Assembly (NCBI GenBank): GCA_022425485.1
Contig: JAKMFL010000021.1
Span: forward strand, 1-64,000
Direction: 5' to 3'
Length of the DNA: 64,000 bases
DNA from: Alphaproteobacteria bacterium
Lineage (GTDB): Bacteria > Pseudomonadota > Alphaproteobacteria > Puniceispirillales > Puniceispirillaceae
The stretch's first letter is position 1, and the number at the start of each line of letters is the position of its first letter. The notes beneath the pieces were generated by a model, which was not told the DNA's origin, made no database searches, and saw nothing but the letters and a program-made list of their open reading frames with translations. Below are positions 1-8,918 of this stretch, piece by piece. The translations under genes were made by a program, and so were the position numbers.

Positions 1-239
1 ATCACGGAGGTCCCCCAAACCTCTGCCGTTGCTAAGTCTTTGATTTTTAATTTGAGGCCAATAGTGAAAAGTAAAAGTGTCACACCAAGGTCAGCGACGG
101 CTTGCAAACTATCCGGCGCTTCGAAACCCATAAAATTATAAGCGAAGCCTGCTAACAAGAACCCTACCATGGGAGGCAGGCCCACACGGCTGAGAGCGAT
201 ACCAAAAAAGAACGCGAAGCTAATCAGTGTTATTGCCAT
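1..239 (-). CDS. Kef-type monovalent cation:proton antiporter, N-terminal fragment (runs off window)
   Basis: An open frame on the minus strand starts at the ATG at 239 and continues past the window edge; it is missing from the ORF track. The roughly 79 visible residues are hydrophobic. They contain a GLPPMVGFLLAG stretch followed by LGVTLLLFTIGLKLKI, the usual first helices of the CPA2 (KefB/KefC-like) Na+/K+:H+ antiporter family in the inner membrane. Whether it carries a C-terminal RCK/TrkA-N domain cannot be seen. It points the same way as the dehydrogenase and ThDP enzyme upstream of it, 252 bp away, so it may belong to the same acquired block. Family assignment is fairly safe; substrate is not. 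Confidence 0.7.
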   Translation of the reverse strand, partial: MAITLISFAFFFGIALSRVGLPPMVGFLLAGFAYNFMGFEAPDSLQAVADLGVTLLLFTIGLKLKIKDLATAEVWGTSV

Positions 240-491
240 TGTTAAGCTATTCCCACTCAAAAGGTGCTTGAAAAAAGTTTCTAAGGGTTGAGTTTGTGTC
301 TAAACCCAACAAAACACAATACCGACCGCTTGCCAATGTCACAAAAACTCAGATAGGCAGCATTCCAACAGAGTTGATCAACTCGGTCCAGTGCTTTGGG
401 TGAAGGTACACTCGATTGGGAGAGGCAAATGCTCCCTGTGTTAATGGGCTGTTCATTAAATTTAGTGTTTTTATTGCGCCGCGGGATTGTG

Positions 492-1877
492 CTACTGAGA
501 CGAGAATACGGCCATCTTTGATTGCGACATTTCCTCAAGCGTATGGGAAATCCCGCCAACGCCAAGACCAGATCGCTTCCTACCAGCGAACGGCATCCAA
601 TCAACCCTAAATGCCGAATGTTCATTCACCATTATGGCTGATCCGTCGATCCGGTTAACCGCGTCCATAATCTCAGTGTAATCATTTGAGAACACCGATG
701 CTTGAAACGCGAAGGGGAGGCTGTTCGCCTGCTCTATTGCATCATTGAGGCTATTTTTGTCATATACGGAAACAACAGGCCCAAAAATCTCTTGGCTTGA
801 TACCCGACAGGTCTCCGGCGGGTTTAACAGCACAGTAGGAGCGTAACAGGAGGAAGACAGTCTCTTACCACCGCAGATAACCTCAGCACCCGCATCAACA
901 GCTTCATCAACCCACTCCTCCACTCTGTCAACTTCTCTGTTCCTAATCAAAGGCCCACACTGCGTTTCAGCATCAATAGCGTTGCCAACAATTAATTTTG
1001 ATGCGTGATAAGCAATATTTTCAGCAAGCTCTTTTGCCGAAGCGCCAAAGGAAAATACACGTTGAACTGATACGCAGACCTGGCCTGAGTGATAAAAGCC
1101 CCCCTTGACTAAGCTTGGAATGAAAAGTTCCTTTTTGGCTGAAGGACAAATAATAACTGGGGCAACGCCACCATGCTCCAGCGCAACCCTTGTTCCAGGC
1201 GCCACTAGCGAGCGCAGTTTCCACCCGACAGCTGCCGATCCAATAAAGCTGAAAAACGCAACCCTCTCATCAGTAACGAGTTTTTGCGCCACTTCCACGT
1301 TGCAGCAGATGAATTGCGCCCATTCCGGCGCTAGCCCTGCCTGATGCAGTATGTCTATAAACATTTTGCAGCTAAGGGGGGTGTCATCAGCCGGCTTGAC
1401 GATAACAGGATTTCCTGCGGCAACAGCTGGCGCAACCTGATGGACAATCAGATTTAGCGGATGATTAAAGGCCGAAATGGCAACCACAGGACCTATTGGT
1501 TCCTTGATGGTAAAGGCTATTTTGCCATCTCCGGCTGGCGTCAAGTCCATCGGTATTTCATAGCCGGCATTGTTCGCAATATCTGCAGCACAGGTTTCGA
1601 CGCCGTCAATTGCCCGATCCACCTCAACCCTTGCATCAATTAATGGCTTTCCCCCTTCCGATGCAATAAGCAGGGCAAGTTCATCGGTTCTGCCTTTCAT
1701 GAGTACGGCTGCTCTTTTCAGAATGGTGGCTCTTGTGTGTCTTGGAAGCCCCTTTCTATTGGCACTATGCGTTTTTTCAGCAATTTGTAATGCCAAATCC
1801 ACTTCGCTCTCAGAGGAAAGTCGCACCTCACCCACGGGAGAGCCGTCAAAAGGGTTAGTTACATTTAATTGGCCCAT
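492..1877 (-). CDS. NAD(P)-dependent aldehyde dehydrogenase, paired with an acetolactate-synthase-like enzyme
   Basis: An ALDH-superfamily enzyme of about 461 residues oxidising an unknown aldehyde to its acid. The Rossmann part carries the NPLN variant of the usual PWN(F/Y)P segment (AISAFNHPLNL). The general-base glutamate lies in ALEHGG and the catalytic cysteine in GQVCVSVQRV; a C-terminal EIFGPVVSVY motif completes the fold. It resembles the lactaldehyde/sulfo- or phosphonoacetaldehyde dehydrogenase branch. The track starts at a GTG at 1892, but the ATG at 1877 has GTGAGG just upstream and is preferred. It follows the ThDP enzyme by 11 bp, so the two are likely co-transcribed and share a pathway. 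The substrate cannot be told from sequence. Confidence 0.85.
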   Translation of the reverse strand: MGQLNVTNPFDGSPVGEVRLSSESEVDLALQIAEKTHSANRKGLPRHTRATILKRAAVLMKGRTDELALLIASEGGKPLIDARVEVDRAIDGVETCAADIANNAGYEIPMDLTPAGDGKIAFTIKEPIGPVVAISAFNHPLNLIVHQVAPAVAAGNPVIVKPADDTPLSCKMFIDILHQAGLAPEWAQFICCNVEVAQKLVTDERVAFFSFIGSAAVGWKLRSLVAPGTRVALEHGGVAPVIICPSAKKELFIPSLVKGGFYHSGQVCVSVQRVFSFGASAKELAENIAYHASKLIVGNAIDAETQCGPLIRNREVDRVEEWVDEAVDAGAEVICGGKRLSSSCYAPTVLLNPPETCRVSSQEIFGPVVSVYDKNSLNDAIEQANSLPFAFQASVFSNDYTEIMDAVNRIDGSAIMVNEHSAFRVDWMPFAGRKRSGLGVGGISHTLEEMSQSKMAVFSSQ

Positions 1878-1888
1878 AGCGCAAAACC

Positions 1889-3535
1889 TCACACAACCGA
1901 TTGGTGATCTCTGAGATCAGTGATCAATTCCTTTACATTTTGTGAATAATCAACAGGCAGATCTATGAGGTGGACACCACCCTGTCTATAAGCTCTGTCA
2001 ACCGTCTCGATAAACCCGGTTACACTGGTGATACAGTGTCCATGCGCGCCGTATGATTCTGCATATTTAACAAAATTTGGATTGTTATACTCCAAGCCCC
2101 AATCCTTGAATCCAGAGCCCGCTTGTTTCCAACGAATCATTCCGTAGGAGTTGTCATTAAGTATCAGAACAACCAGATTTAAATTTAGCCTAACAGCTGT
2201 TTCAATCTCCTGACTATTCATCATGAACCCGCCATCGCCACAAATTGACATCACCTTGCGGTTTGGATGAATCAGGGCGGCAAGCATCGCCGATGGCAGT
2301 CCTGCACCCATTGTGGCAAGGGCATTGTCGAGGAGAATTGTGTTTGGTTGAAATGCCAAATAATTTCTTGCAAACCAAATTTTGTAAACACCATTATCAA
2401 GGGCAATAATGTCGTGATACCCCATCAGATTACGGATTTCTGATACGATCTCCTGTGGCCGCATTGGGAATGTTGGTTCCTCAGCTATTCGAAAAATGTT
2501 CTCGTTTACATTGTCCCTGACTTTCTCAAAATCACTGAGATCTATATCAAGTTTTGACCCAAGGGCGGCGGCCAGTGCGTCAACTGATAGGGCGATATCA
2601 CCGACCACCTCTATTTGTGGAAAATAAACCTGATCCACCTGGGCTGATTTATAATTTACATGGATTACCTGTGTACCGCCATGTTCCATGAAAAACGGTG
2701 GTTTTTCCACAACATCATGACCAATATTCACTATTAAATCAGATGCCTTGATATAGTCGTGCAGGTAATCTTTGTCTGAAAGAGCAGCGGTTCCGAGGAA
2801 GTAACTGGAGCTCTCATCAACGACGCCCTTTCCCATCTGGGTATTGCAGAATGGCACCCCAATCATACCAATGAGGTCAGATATTGCACGGCGGGCTTCC
2901 TTGCGATTTGCTCCGGCACCGATCAACAGCAATGGGCGCTTTGCATTTTTGATTGTTTCAGCGGCTGTCTGAATAACGTTTGAGCCTGCGATTGCATAAT
3001 GCCGTTCCCCTGGAGGGATCAAATCCACCATGTCCGCAGTTTCCTCGGCTATGTCCTCTGGTAACTCAAGTAACACTGGGCCGGGCTTTTCCTCTTCTGC
3101 GACACGAAAGGCTTCCCTAACAAGGGAGGGGATCGTATTTGCGTTGACAATTTGTTTGGTCATTTTGCAAATCGGTGCAAACAGCTGAACAACGTCAATT
3201 ATCTGAAACTGGCCCTGTTTAGATTTTTTAATGGGTTTTTGCCCAGTGATCATAACAAGGGGAAAACCGCCAAGAAAACCATAGGCTGCAGGAGTGGTAA
3301 AATTTGTTGCACCGGGTCCTAGCGTCGCAAGACATACGCCGGCCTTACCAGTAAGCCTGCCATAGGTTGCGGCCATAAAGGCTGCCCCCTGTTCATGCCT
3401 CGTTAGGATAAGTCTAATTTTCTTGGATTTTCTCAGAGACTCCAGAAGGTCCAAATTTTCTTCTCCAGGAATTCCAAAAATATATTCTACCCCTTCATTC
3501 TCTAACGCTCGGATAAATAAATCTGACGCTTTCAT
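1889..3535 (-). CDS. Thiamine-diphosphate enzyme, acetolactate synthase large-subunit type
   Basis: About 548 residues in the three-domain order of ThDP decarboxylases/ligases. The N-terminal pyrimidine-binding domain carries the catalytic glutamate in LTRHEQGAAFMA and the GPGATN motif. The C-terminal domain holds the ThDP/Mg motif beginning GDGGFMMN and ending LILNDN. No ilvN-type regulatory subunit lies nearby, so a catabolic or pathway-specific role is more likely than valine/isoleucine synthesis. The start was moved from a GTG at 3547 to the ATG at 3535, which has a GGGGG ribosome-binding stretch at good spacing. It forms an operon with the aldehyde dehydrogenase and begins 68 bp after the truncated integrase. 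The exact reaction is unknown; glyoxylate carboligase-like or sulfoacetaldehyde acetyltransferase-like chemistry cannot be excluded. Confidence 0.8.
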   Translation of the reverse strand: MKASDLFIRALENEGVEYIFGIPGEENLDLLESLRKSKKIRLILTRHEQGAAFMAATYGRLTGKAGVCLATLGPGATNFTTPAAYGFLGGFPLVMITGQKPIKKSKQGQFQIIDVVQLFAPICKMTKQIVNANTIPSLVREAFRVAEEEKPGPVLLELPEDIAEETADMVDLIPPGERHYAIAGSNVIQTAAETIKNAKRPLLLIGAGANRKEARRAISDLIGMIGVPFCNTQMGKGVVDESSSYFLGTAALSDKDYLHDYIKASDLIVNIGHDVVEKPPFFMEHGGTQVIHVNYKSAQVDQVYFPQIEVVGDIALSVDALAAALGSKLDIDLSDFEKVRDNVNENIFRIAEEPTFPMRPQEIVSEIRNLMGYHDIIALDNGVYKIWFARNYLAFQPNTILLDNALATMGAGLPSAMLAALIHPNRKVMSICGDGGFMMNSQEIETAVRLNLNLVVLILNDNSYGMIRWKQAGSGFKDWGLEYNNPNFVKYAESYGAHGHCITSVTGFIETVDRAYRQGGVHLIDLPVDYSQNVKELITDLRDHQSVV

Positions 3536-3603
3536 CACAACCCCCACAATGTCGCTTTGGAGTATACCCTAGAACAAACGCCAGACGTTTCATATTTAAA
3601 AGT

Positions 3604-3954
3604 CTAACCTGACCGGCCTCGACAAGTCTTACAATGCTCAAAATGTCTCTGAGTAAGATTAATGAGTTTGTTATCTGCAATTGGATGTTTGGAATAAAGG
3701 TTCAGTTTGTATGTTTCTATCTCTGAACCCTTCAAATGTGACGACACTTCTTTGGCATAAGTCTGTAGAAGTTCTCTTAAAGTTGTATCACCAACATCCA
3801 CCAAAGTAAGGGATGTATTCTTGAGTTGATGTTCTGTTTGTTGAACCCAGCAAACAGCATCCGATTTTGTCTTGAATGATTTGGTAAAACTTCTCCATCC
3901 AGCAATCCTCACTTGAGCATTCCAAGACTTACCTCTTTTACGCACACAACCCAT
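3604..3954 (-). pseudogene. Truncated tyrosine-recombinase integrase (N-terminal part only)
   Basis: This 116-codon frame begins MGCVRKRGKSWNAQVRIAGW, typical of the arm-type DNA-binding N-terminus of phage/island integrases (RxGKSWxAQVR..GWR..TKSF..KSDA). A start of the core-binding helical region follows. The catalytic domain, with its R-H-R-Y residues and about 200-250 further residues, is absent because the frame stops at 3604 and the ThDP gene starts shortly after. It lies 102 bp downstream of the 3' end of tRNA-Arg on the same strand, the classic place for an island integrase. It is probably a remnant of the element that delivered the genes at 1-3535. It may still be translated but cannot be an active recombinase. 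Confidence 0.75.
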
Positions 3955-4056
3955 TGATTTAACCTTTTACTGTGTCAAATCTGTGTCAAAACTGAAGTTC
4001 TCTGAAAACAGACTGAAACCCTAATCTGGTAACTATCTGAATATATTGGGAGGAAA

Positions 4057-4133
4057 TGGCGCGCTCGGGAAGATTCGAACTCCCGACCCCTAGATTCGTA
4101 GTCTAGTGCTCTATCCAGCTGAGCTACGAGCGC
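4057..4133 (-). tRNA. tRNA-Arg (anticodon ACG)
   Basis: The minus strand folds as a full cloverleaf. The acceptor arm is GCGCTCG pairing with CGAGCGC, the D arm contains AGCTCAGCTGGAT, the anticodon stem/loop is CTAGA-CTACGAA-TCTAG with anticodon ACG, and the T arm is GGGAG-TTCGAAT-CTTCC. A discriminator G is followed by an encoded CCA at 4057-4059. The ACG anticodon is normally edited to ICG by TadA and reads CGU/CGC/CGA. Its 3' half is a common att site for tyrosine integrases, and a truncated integrase lies just beyond it. Confidence 0.95.
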
Positions 4134-4417
4134 TTACTTGCTACCTTGCTAATATAATGCAAAGCTTGAGTGAAGCGGACAATAATCCACCCACCTGTCA
4201 ATGTCTAGCCCATTTATCGGGGATGCGTATTTTCGCCGAAAGTGATTCTGCTGGCGTAAACTCCGCGCCTAACCGCTTTGTGGGGGTGCTTGTAGATGGG
4301 AAAGGTTGGACAGCTGGACAAGTTTCGCTATAACAGGTCGCATCAAAGCTGCGCGAAATAGTGGGCTAATCCCGCGCATAATAGAGCTGAGCTATTCAAT
4401 GTAGAGGGGGGTTAATT

Positions 4418-4897
4418 ATGGCCTATGATGAGAATAAAAATTTTCCGGTATCGTGGGAAGAATTACACCGCAACTCCAAAGCGCTGGCATGGCGACTTTT
4501 GGAATTAGGCCCTTTTACAGGCATTGTTGCGGTTACCAGAGGCGGGCTGGTGCCGGCAGCCATTGTCGCAAGAGAGCTGGAAATTCGCCATATTGAAACA
4601 GCGTGTCTTGCTTCTTATCACGCACAAGATCGCGGTGAAGTCGAAATTATCAAAGCCCCTGATAATGCTGGTGATGGCACTGGCTGGCTGATTATTGATG
4701 ATCTTGTTGATACTGGCGAAACTGGAAAAATGCTGCGCCAAATCATGCCAAAAGGTCATTTTGCAACTGTCTATGCCAAGCCTAGAGGCCGGCCTGTGGT
4801 GGACACTTTTATTACTGAGGTATCACAAGATACGTGGATTTTCTTTCCATGGGACCTAGAGCCACGCCCATCAGTGCCCATTGCTGAAACGCGCTAA
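4418..4897 (+). CDS. gpt: Xanthine (xanthine-guanine) phosphoribosyltransferase
   Basis: Salvages xanthine or guanine to XMP/GMP with PRPP. At 159 residues it has the normal length for Gpt. The PRPP-binding loop [13 protein letters not shown] sits near residues 91-103 and an early [14 protein letters not shown] segment matches the family. The C-terminus [10 protein letters not shown] is typical of Gpt rather than of Hpt. A strong AGAGGGGGG ribosome-binding sequence lies before the ATG. It stands alone on the plus strand, followed by a 16-bp tandem repeat and a convergent histidine kinase gene. A separate hpt lies at 53.2 kb, so both purine salvage branches are present in this window. Confidence 0.93.
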   Translation: MAYDENKNFPVSWEELHRNSKALAWRLLELGPFTGIVAVTRGGLVPAAIVARELEIRHIETACLASYHAQDRGEVEIIKAPDNAGDGTGWLIIDDLVDTGETGKMLRQIMPKGHFATVYAKPRGRPVVDTFITEVSQDTWIFFPWDLEPRPSVPIAETR

Positions 4898-4901
4898 TTT
4901 G

Positions 4902-4972
4902 GAATTTAATTAGTCTGGAATTTAACTATTCTGGAATAGATCTATTCTGGCATAGGTCTATTAGGGCTCTAA
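4902..4972. repeat. 16-bp tandem repeat, about 4 imperfect copies
   Basis: Consecutive units read TGGAATTTAATTAGTC, TGGAATTTAACTATTC, TGGAATAGATCTATTC and TGGCATAGGTCTATTA, each 16 bp. They fill the short gap between the end of gpt and the end of the convergent histidine kinase gene. There is no coding role. It is one of several locus-specific short tandem repeats at gene boundaries in this window. Confidence 0.75.
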
Positions 4973-5959
4973 TATCGTTGCTGGTAGTTGCAAGCGAAAC
5001 GCGCAGCCCTCATTGGAACTTCGCGCTAGGTTAAGCCTGCCTTCTAGTGCAAGCGCAAGGTCTAGACAAATAGCTAGCCCCAGCCCGATATGCGAGGAAC
5101 GACCAGAGGTAAAGGCAGAGAAAATACGGTCTTTTATCTTGTCATCAATTCCGGGCCCATTATCAGAAATATCGATGACAGCTAGATGGCCAGCTTGCCA
5201 GATATCGATCGCGATATTTTTTGCCCCTGCATCTTGCGCATTGCAAAACAAATTCAAAAAAATCCGGTACAGCATTAGGCGATCCGTGACCAACATTTCT
5301 GGCCCTGAATAATCTAATTTAATATCTGTAGTCGCCGCTAGCTCTTCCATCAGCGCTGGCATATGTAAATTTTCTGGAGATGGCGGTGGTAACTCAGAGA
5401 GATAATCCAGCATGTTCTGGCATAATTTAGTAGCTTGCTCAGTCGCCCTAATCACCACTGGGGCGACTTGGGCAACTTTGGGATCCTCGCTGCTTTCCAG
5501 CTGGTCGGTTACCAGTAGGATAGAAGAAAGCATATTTCGTAAATCATGATTTATTTTGGCAACAGCTTCGCCTGCATCTGCCAGCCTTTGGCGCTGGCGA
5601 ATCGATTGCCTGACTTTGCTATGTAGAACGCGCAGGCGGCTTTGTGCTTCCACAAGGGCAATCGGCGCGTTTAGTTCGGGCGGCGGGGCTAATATCTGGT
5701 CTGGATTTTCAGCAATAATTGTGATCTCTTCTTCCAGAGCTTTTAACGGCTTTAACCAGAATTTCGAATATATCAAAGATGCCATAGCGCTAAGCAGTAA
5801 AACGCTGACCAGAATCAATATTATCGTTTTCCCGCTGCTCAATAGCTGCAGGGAGATATGACTATTGGCATGTAGCTTAAAGCTAATGAATAACAGCGTT
5901 GTTATGAGCAGGGCTGTAACAAGGGCTGTGCGCGTGAAAATTTGAAGTTGCGTTTTCAT
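4961..5959 (-). CDS. Orphan membrane sensor histidine kinase
   Basis: An inner-membrane two-component sensor of about 332 residues. Two hydrophobic segments (ALVTALLITTLLFISF and TIILILVSVLLLSAMASLIY) bracket a very short periplasmic loop. They are followed by a linker and a dimerisation helix with the phospho-acceptor histidine in KINHDLRNMLSS. The ATPase domain shows an N box (FLNLFCNAQDAG), G1 (DISDNGPGID) and G2 (GLGLAICLDLAL). The track extends 33 residues upstream; the ATG at 5959 (MKTQLQIF) gives a conventional topology and is preferred. No response regulator gene is adjacent, so its partner lies elsewhere. The signal sensed is unknown. The tiny extracytoplasmic loop hints at intramembrane or cytoplasmic sensing (inference). 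Confidence 0.85.
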   Translation of the reverse strand: MKTQLQIFTRTALVTALLITTLLFISFKLHANSHISLQLLSSGKTIILILVSVLLLSAMASLIYSKFWLKPLKALEEEITIIAENPDQILAPPPELNAPIALVEAQSRLRVLHSKVRQSIRQRQRLADAGEAVAKINHDLRNMLSSILLVTDQLESSEDPKVAQVAPVVIRATEQATKLCQNMLDYLSELPPPSPENLHMPALMEELAATTDIKLDYSGPEMLVTDRLMLYRIFLNLFCNAQDAGAKNIAIDIWQAGHLAVIDISDNGPGIDDKIKDRIFSAFTSGRSSHIGLGLAICLDLALALEGRLNLARSSNEGCAFRLQLPATILEP

Positions 5960-6132
5960 GTCACTTTCTTGAATAAAACGTGGATAAAAATGGGCAAAAC
6001 CATATGCAAAAACTATAGAAGAGAAGCAGATGGGTGCCTTCAATAAAGACGATATCACAGCCTATCTTAAAGCAATTTAGAATTGCACAAAACCACACTC
6101 AATTTGTGTTTGGTTTTCAAAAGCGAAAAAGA

Positions 6133-6161
6133 TTGACAATTCCAGCCTTTATGCCTAATAA
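6133..6161 (+). promoter_or_regulatory. Sigma70-type promoter for rpmH-rnpA
   Basis: A perfect TTGACA at 6133-6138 is followed after 17 bp by TAATAA at 6156-6161, giving a 5' leader of about 45 bases before rpmH. The location upstream of a highly expressed ribosomal protein gene supports it. Confidence 0.65.
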
Positions 6162-6211
6162 CACAAGCTCATTAAGAGAAGAATTTATCTGATAGAAGAA
6201 AGGGCGCGGTC

Positions 6212-6346
6212 ATGAAACGCACCTATCAGCCTAGTGTTTTGGTTCGTAAGCGCCGTCACGGCTTTAGATCAAGAATGGCAACCGTTGGCGGTCGCCGCGT
6301 GATTCAGGCCAGACGTGCAAAAGGTCGTGCAAAGCTCTCAGCCTAA
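6212..6346 (+). CDS. rpmH: Large ribosomal subunit protein bL34
   Basis: A 44-residue, very basic protein ([21 protein letters not shown], then [12 protein letters not shown] at the end) that matches bL34 over its full length. It is too short for the supplied ORF track. AGAAAGGGC lies upstream as a ribosome-binding region, and a strong promoter is visible at 6133-6161. It is the first gene of the conserved rpmH-rnpA-yidD-yidC-engB order and is followed 53 bp later by rnpA. Confidence 0.97.
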   Translation: MKRTYQPSVLVRKRRHGFRSRMATVGGRRVIQARRAKGRAKLSA

Positions 6347-6399
6347 TAAGCTTTGAGGCCATCGACACGGCAAAAAACGGCGAGTTCAGTCAGGATTTG

Positions 6400-6813
6400 A
6401 TGGCGAAAGCCCATAAAAAATCATTACAAAATTCGCTTCGTTTAAAAAAACGGAGTGATTTTTTGCGTCTGCAACATAAAGGCGTCCGCCAAGTAATGGC
6501 GCATTTTATTCTGCAAGCAGGCAAAGCCCCAGACCCCATTTCTAGGTCACGCTTTGGATTCACAGCCTCTAAAAAAATTGGTAACGCCGTTTGCCGAAAT
6601 CGTGCAAAACGTCGCCTACGCGCCCTCAGCCATGCTCTGGACGCGCCAGCTTTGCGTGCGTGCACGGATTATGTGCTGATTGCCCGGCAATCGGTTCTAG
6701 GGGCTGAATTTGCTAGCCTAGCAGCCGATTTGCAAAAAGCGATGCAGGCAGTGCATAAAAAATTGGACAATCCATTGCCGCCTAAAAAACACGGGCATAA
6801 GCAGCAGAACTAG
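6400..6813 (+). CDS. rnpA: Ribonuclease P protein component
   Basis: Protein cofactor of RNase P, which trims the 5' leader of tRNA precursors. About 137 residues, with the family signature RNRAKRRLR near residue 67 in the basic RNR motif region, and an early [14 protein letters not shown] segment. The track starts at a TTG at 6397; the ATG immediately after it at 6400 is the more likely start. The C-terminal tail ([11 protein letters not shown]) is an extension rich in basic and polar residues. The gene lies between rpmH and yidD, 8 bp before yidD, in the usual operon. Confidence 0.95.
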   Translation: MAKAHKKSLQNSLRLKKRSDFLRLQHKGVRQVMAHFILQAGKAPDPISRSRFGFTASKKIGNAVCRNRAKRRLRALSHALDAPALRACTDYVLIARQSVLGAEFASLAADLQKAMQAVHKKLDNPLPPKKHGHKQQN

Positions 6814-6821
6814 GTTTTAAA

Positions 6822-7085
6822 ATGGCAGCAGATAAAAACAGCCGCAAACCCCCGCGCCGCTTGGCCCATAGGCTGGCTATCGGTGTTTTGTTGTTACCGA
6901 TTTACTTCTATAGATACTTCATCTCTCCGCTATTGGGGGTCAATTGCCGCTTTTCGCCCTCCTGTTCGGACTATGCAAAGGACGCGATAATCAAGCACGG
7001 GGCATTGCGTGGCGGCTTGTTAACCGTTAAACGTATTTTGAAATGTCATCCGTGGGGGGGGTCTGGTTATGATCCAGTGCCCTAA
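6822..7085 (+). CDS. yidD: Membrane protein insertion efficiency factor YidD
   Basis: A small 87-residue protein that binds the inner membrane and assists YidC-dependent insertion. The diagnostic [23 protein letters not shown] is present, with the conserved cysteines of the family, followed by the C-terminal [14 protein letters not shown] ending. The length is normal. It sits between rnpA and yidC, as in most proteobacteria, with 80 bp before yidC. Confidence 0.96.
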   Translation: MAADKNSRKPPRRLAHRLAIGVLLLPIYFYRYFISPLLGVNCRFSPSCSDYAKDAIIKHGALRGGLLTVKRILKCHPWGGSGYDPVP

Positions 7086-7165
7086 GCCGCTAGGGGTGGC
7101 CAACAAAATTTACTGTTGGACGCTTTGTTCCAAAGGGATTTAGTTTAAGGAAGAAGTATAAGATC

Positions 7166-8914
7166 ATGACGCCTGAAACAAAAAATATGATCGCTGCCAT
7201 GTCGCTATCTCTGGCGATTTTGATAGGCTGGCAGATTTATTTCGTCGAACCTGAATTAGAGGCCGAAAAGGCAGCTTTTGAAGCGCAGCAACAGGCGCAG
7301 CAAGATGGGAGCATCCCCCAACCGAAAGCGGGTTCTAGCAGCGGGACTGTTAGTGCTTCCAGCGCTAACCAGTCACTAGCAGCTGTCAGGGATACAGGCA
7401 CACGCCTTGATATTATCGCCCCCCTTGTTACCGGCTCGATTTCGACCCTTGGTGCGCGCATAGATGACCTTATTCTAACAACCTATTATCAAACCCAAGA
7501 GCCTGATTCAGAGCCCATTAGACTATTTACACGGTTTGATTCTCAGCAGCCTTATTTTGCAGAATTTGGCTGGGTAAATGCGGCTGGCCAAACGCTTTCT
7601 CTGCCTAACTCTCAAACCGTTTGGCAGGCTCAAAATGCCAGCCTGACACCTGAAAGCCCACTAGTGCTTCGCCATGATAATGGTGAGGGGTTGGTGTTTG
7701 AGCGCCGGATTGAAATTAATGACGACTATCTTATGACGATTACGCAGTCGGTTACCTCTAATCTGGACATAGAGGCTAGTCTGAACCCTTATGGTCTTAT
7801 TCGGCGCAAAGGCACGCCTGCTACTGCGGGGCTGTATATTTTGCATGAAGGCCCGCTTGGCGTGTTTGATGAAACGCTGAACGAACAGAATTATGATGAT
7901 TTACAGGATGCTGGCACAGACGGGATTGTTATCGACACCGAAGATAAAGGGGGCTGGATAGGGATCACGGATAAATATTGGCTGGCGGCTCTGATGCCAT
8001 CGCAAGACCAGCATGTTTCCTATTCGATGCGTGCGCTTGGTGCAACGCGCGATACCTATCAGACAGATTTGCTTGGGGATACTCAAATTTTGCGCCCGGG
8101 CCAGACGATTAGCTGGCAGACGAATATGTTTGCAGGGGCAAAACAGGTCACGCTTCTAGATAAATATAGCCAAGATCTAAAAATTGCGAATTTCGATTTA
8201 GCGATTGATTTTGGCTGGTTTTATTTTCTAACCAAGCCGTTTTTCTATGCGGTAAATTGGCTGAATAGCTTGCTGGGTAATTTTGGTTTGGCCATTATTG
8301 CCTTTACCATTCTGGTACGTTTGGTGCTGTTTCCTTTGGCGAATAAATCCTATAAATCAATGGCCAGAATGCGCGACCTTGCGCCCAAAGTGAAAAAGAT
8401 GCGCGAAGATATTGGTGACGATAAAACCCGTCTAAACCAAGAAATGATGACGTTATACAAGCGCGAAAAGGTTAATCCAGCGGCTGGCTGTTTGCCAATT
8501 TTACTGCAAATTCCAGTGTTTTTTGCGCTCTATAAGGTGTTGTATGTTTCTATCGAAATGCGGCATGCCCCTTTTTATGGATGGATACAAGATTTATCGG
8601 CGATTGACCCAACCTCTATTTTCAATTTGTTTGGCTTGCTGCCTTATTCTGTTGATTTCATGCCGCAATTTTTGTCAATAGGTATCTGGCCTATATTGAT
8701 GGGGATTAGTATGGCTGTGCAGATGCGCTTGAACCCGCCGCCACCAGATCCTATTCAGGCAAAGATATTCCAATGGATGCCTGTATTTTTCACCTTCTTG
8801 CTAGCAGGCTTCCCAGCTGGATTGGTGATTTACTGGACATGGAACAATACCCTGTCGATTGCGCAGCAATGGTGGATTACCAAAACCATCAAGAAGCAAA
8901 GCCAGCAGAGCTAA
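7166..8914 (+). CDS. yidC: Membrane protein insertase YidC/Oxa1
   Basis: Inserts inner-membrane proteins with or without SecYEG. At 582 residues it is the long Gram-negative form. An N-terminal anchor (residues about 8-26, AAMSLSLAILIGWQIYFV) is followed by a low-complexity Gln/Ser-rich linker, then a periplasmic beta domain, and then the five-helix Oxa1 core from about residue 350. The core contains NKSYKSMARMRDLAPKVK and the GCLPILLQIPVFFALYKVL signature. AAGGAAGAAG provides a ribosome-binding site. It ends 4 bp before engB. Confidence 0.97.
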   Translation: MTPETKNMIAAMSLSLAILIGWQIYFVEPELEAEKAAFEAQQQAQQDGSIPQPKAGSSSGTVSASSANQSLAAVRDTGTRLDIIAPLVTGSISTLGARIDDLILTTYYQTQEPDSEPIRLFTRFDSQQPYFAEFGWVNAAGQTLSLPNSQTVWQAQNASLTPESPLVLRHDNGEGLVFERRIEINDDYLMTITQSVTSNLDIEASLNPYGLIRRKGTPATAGLYILHEGPLGVFDETLNEQNYDDLQDAGTDGIVIDTEDKGGWIGITDKYWLAALMPSQDQHVSYSMRALGATRDTYQTDLLGDTQILRPGQTISWQTNMFAGAKQVTLLDKYSQDLKIANFDLAIDFGWFYFLTKPFFYAVNWLNSLLGNFGLAIIAFTILVRLVLFPLANKSYKSMARMRDLAPKVKKMREDIGDDKTRLNQEMMTLYKREKVNPAAGCLPILLQIPVFFALYKVLYVSIEMRHAPFYGWIQDLSAIDPTSIFNLFGLLPYSVDFMPQFLSIGIWPILMGISMAVQMRLNPPPPDPIQAKIFQWMPVFFTFLLAGFPAGLVIYWTWNNTLSIAQQWWITKTIKKQSQQS

Positions 8915-8918
8915 CGAT

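Noticed and set aside
281-625. 114-aa minus-strand ORF overlapping the aldehyde dehydrogenase end
   Set aside because: Its sequence has no family features and lies in another frame of a clear gene; it is a shadow.
3495-3680. 61-aa frame that might continue the integrase by a frameshift
   Set aside because: Its residues do not clearly extend the integrase core, and no catalytic motif follows, so truncation is the simpler reading.
4106-4333. 75-aa plus-strand ORF overlapping tRNA-Arg
   Set aside because: It runs through the tRNA gene and has no ribosome-binding site or family features.
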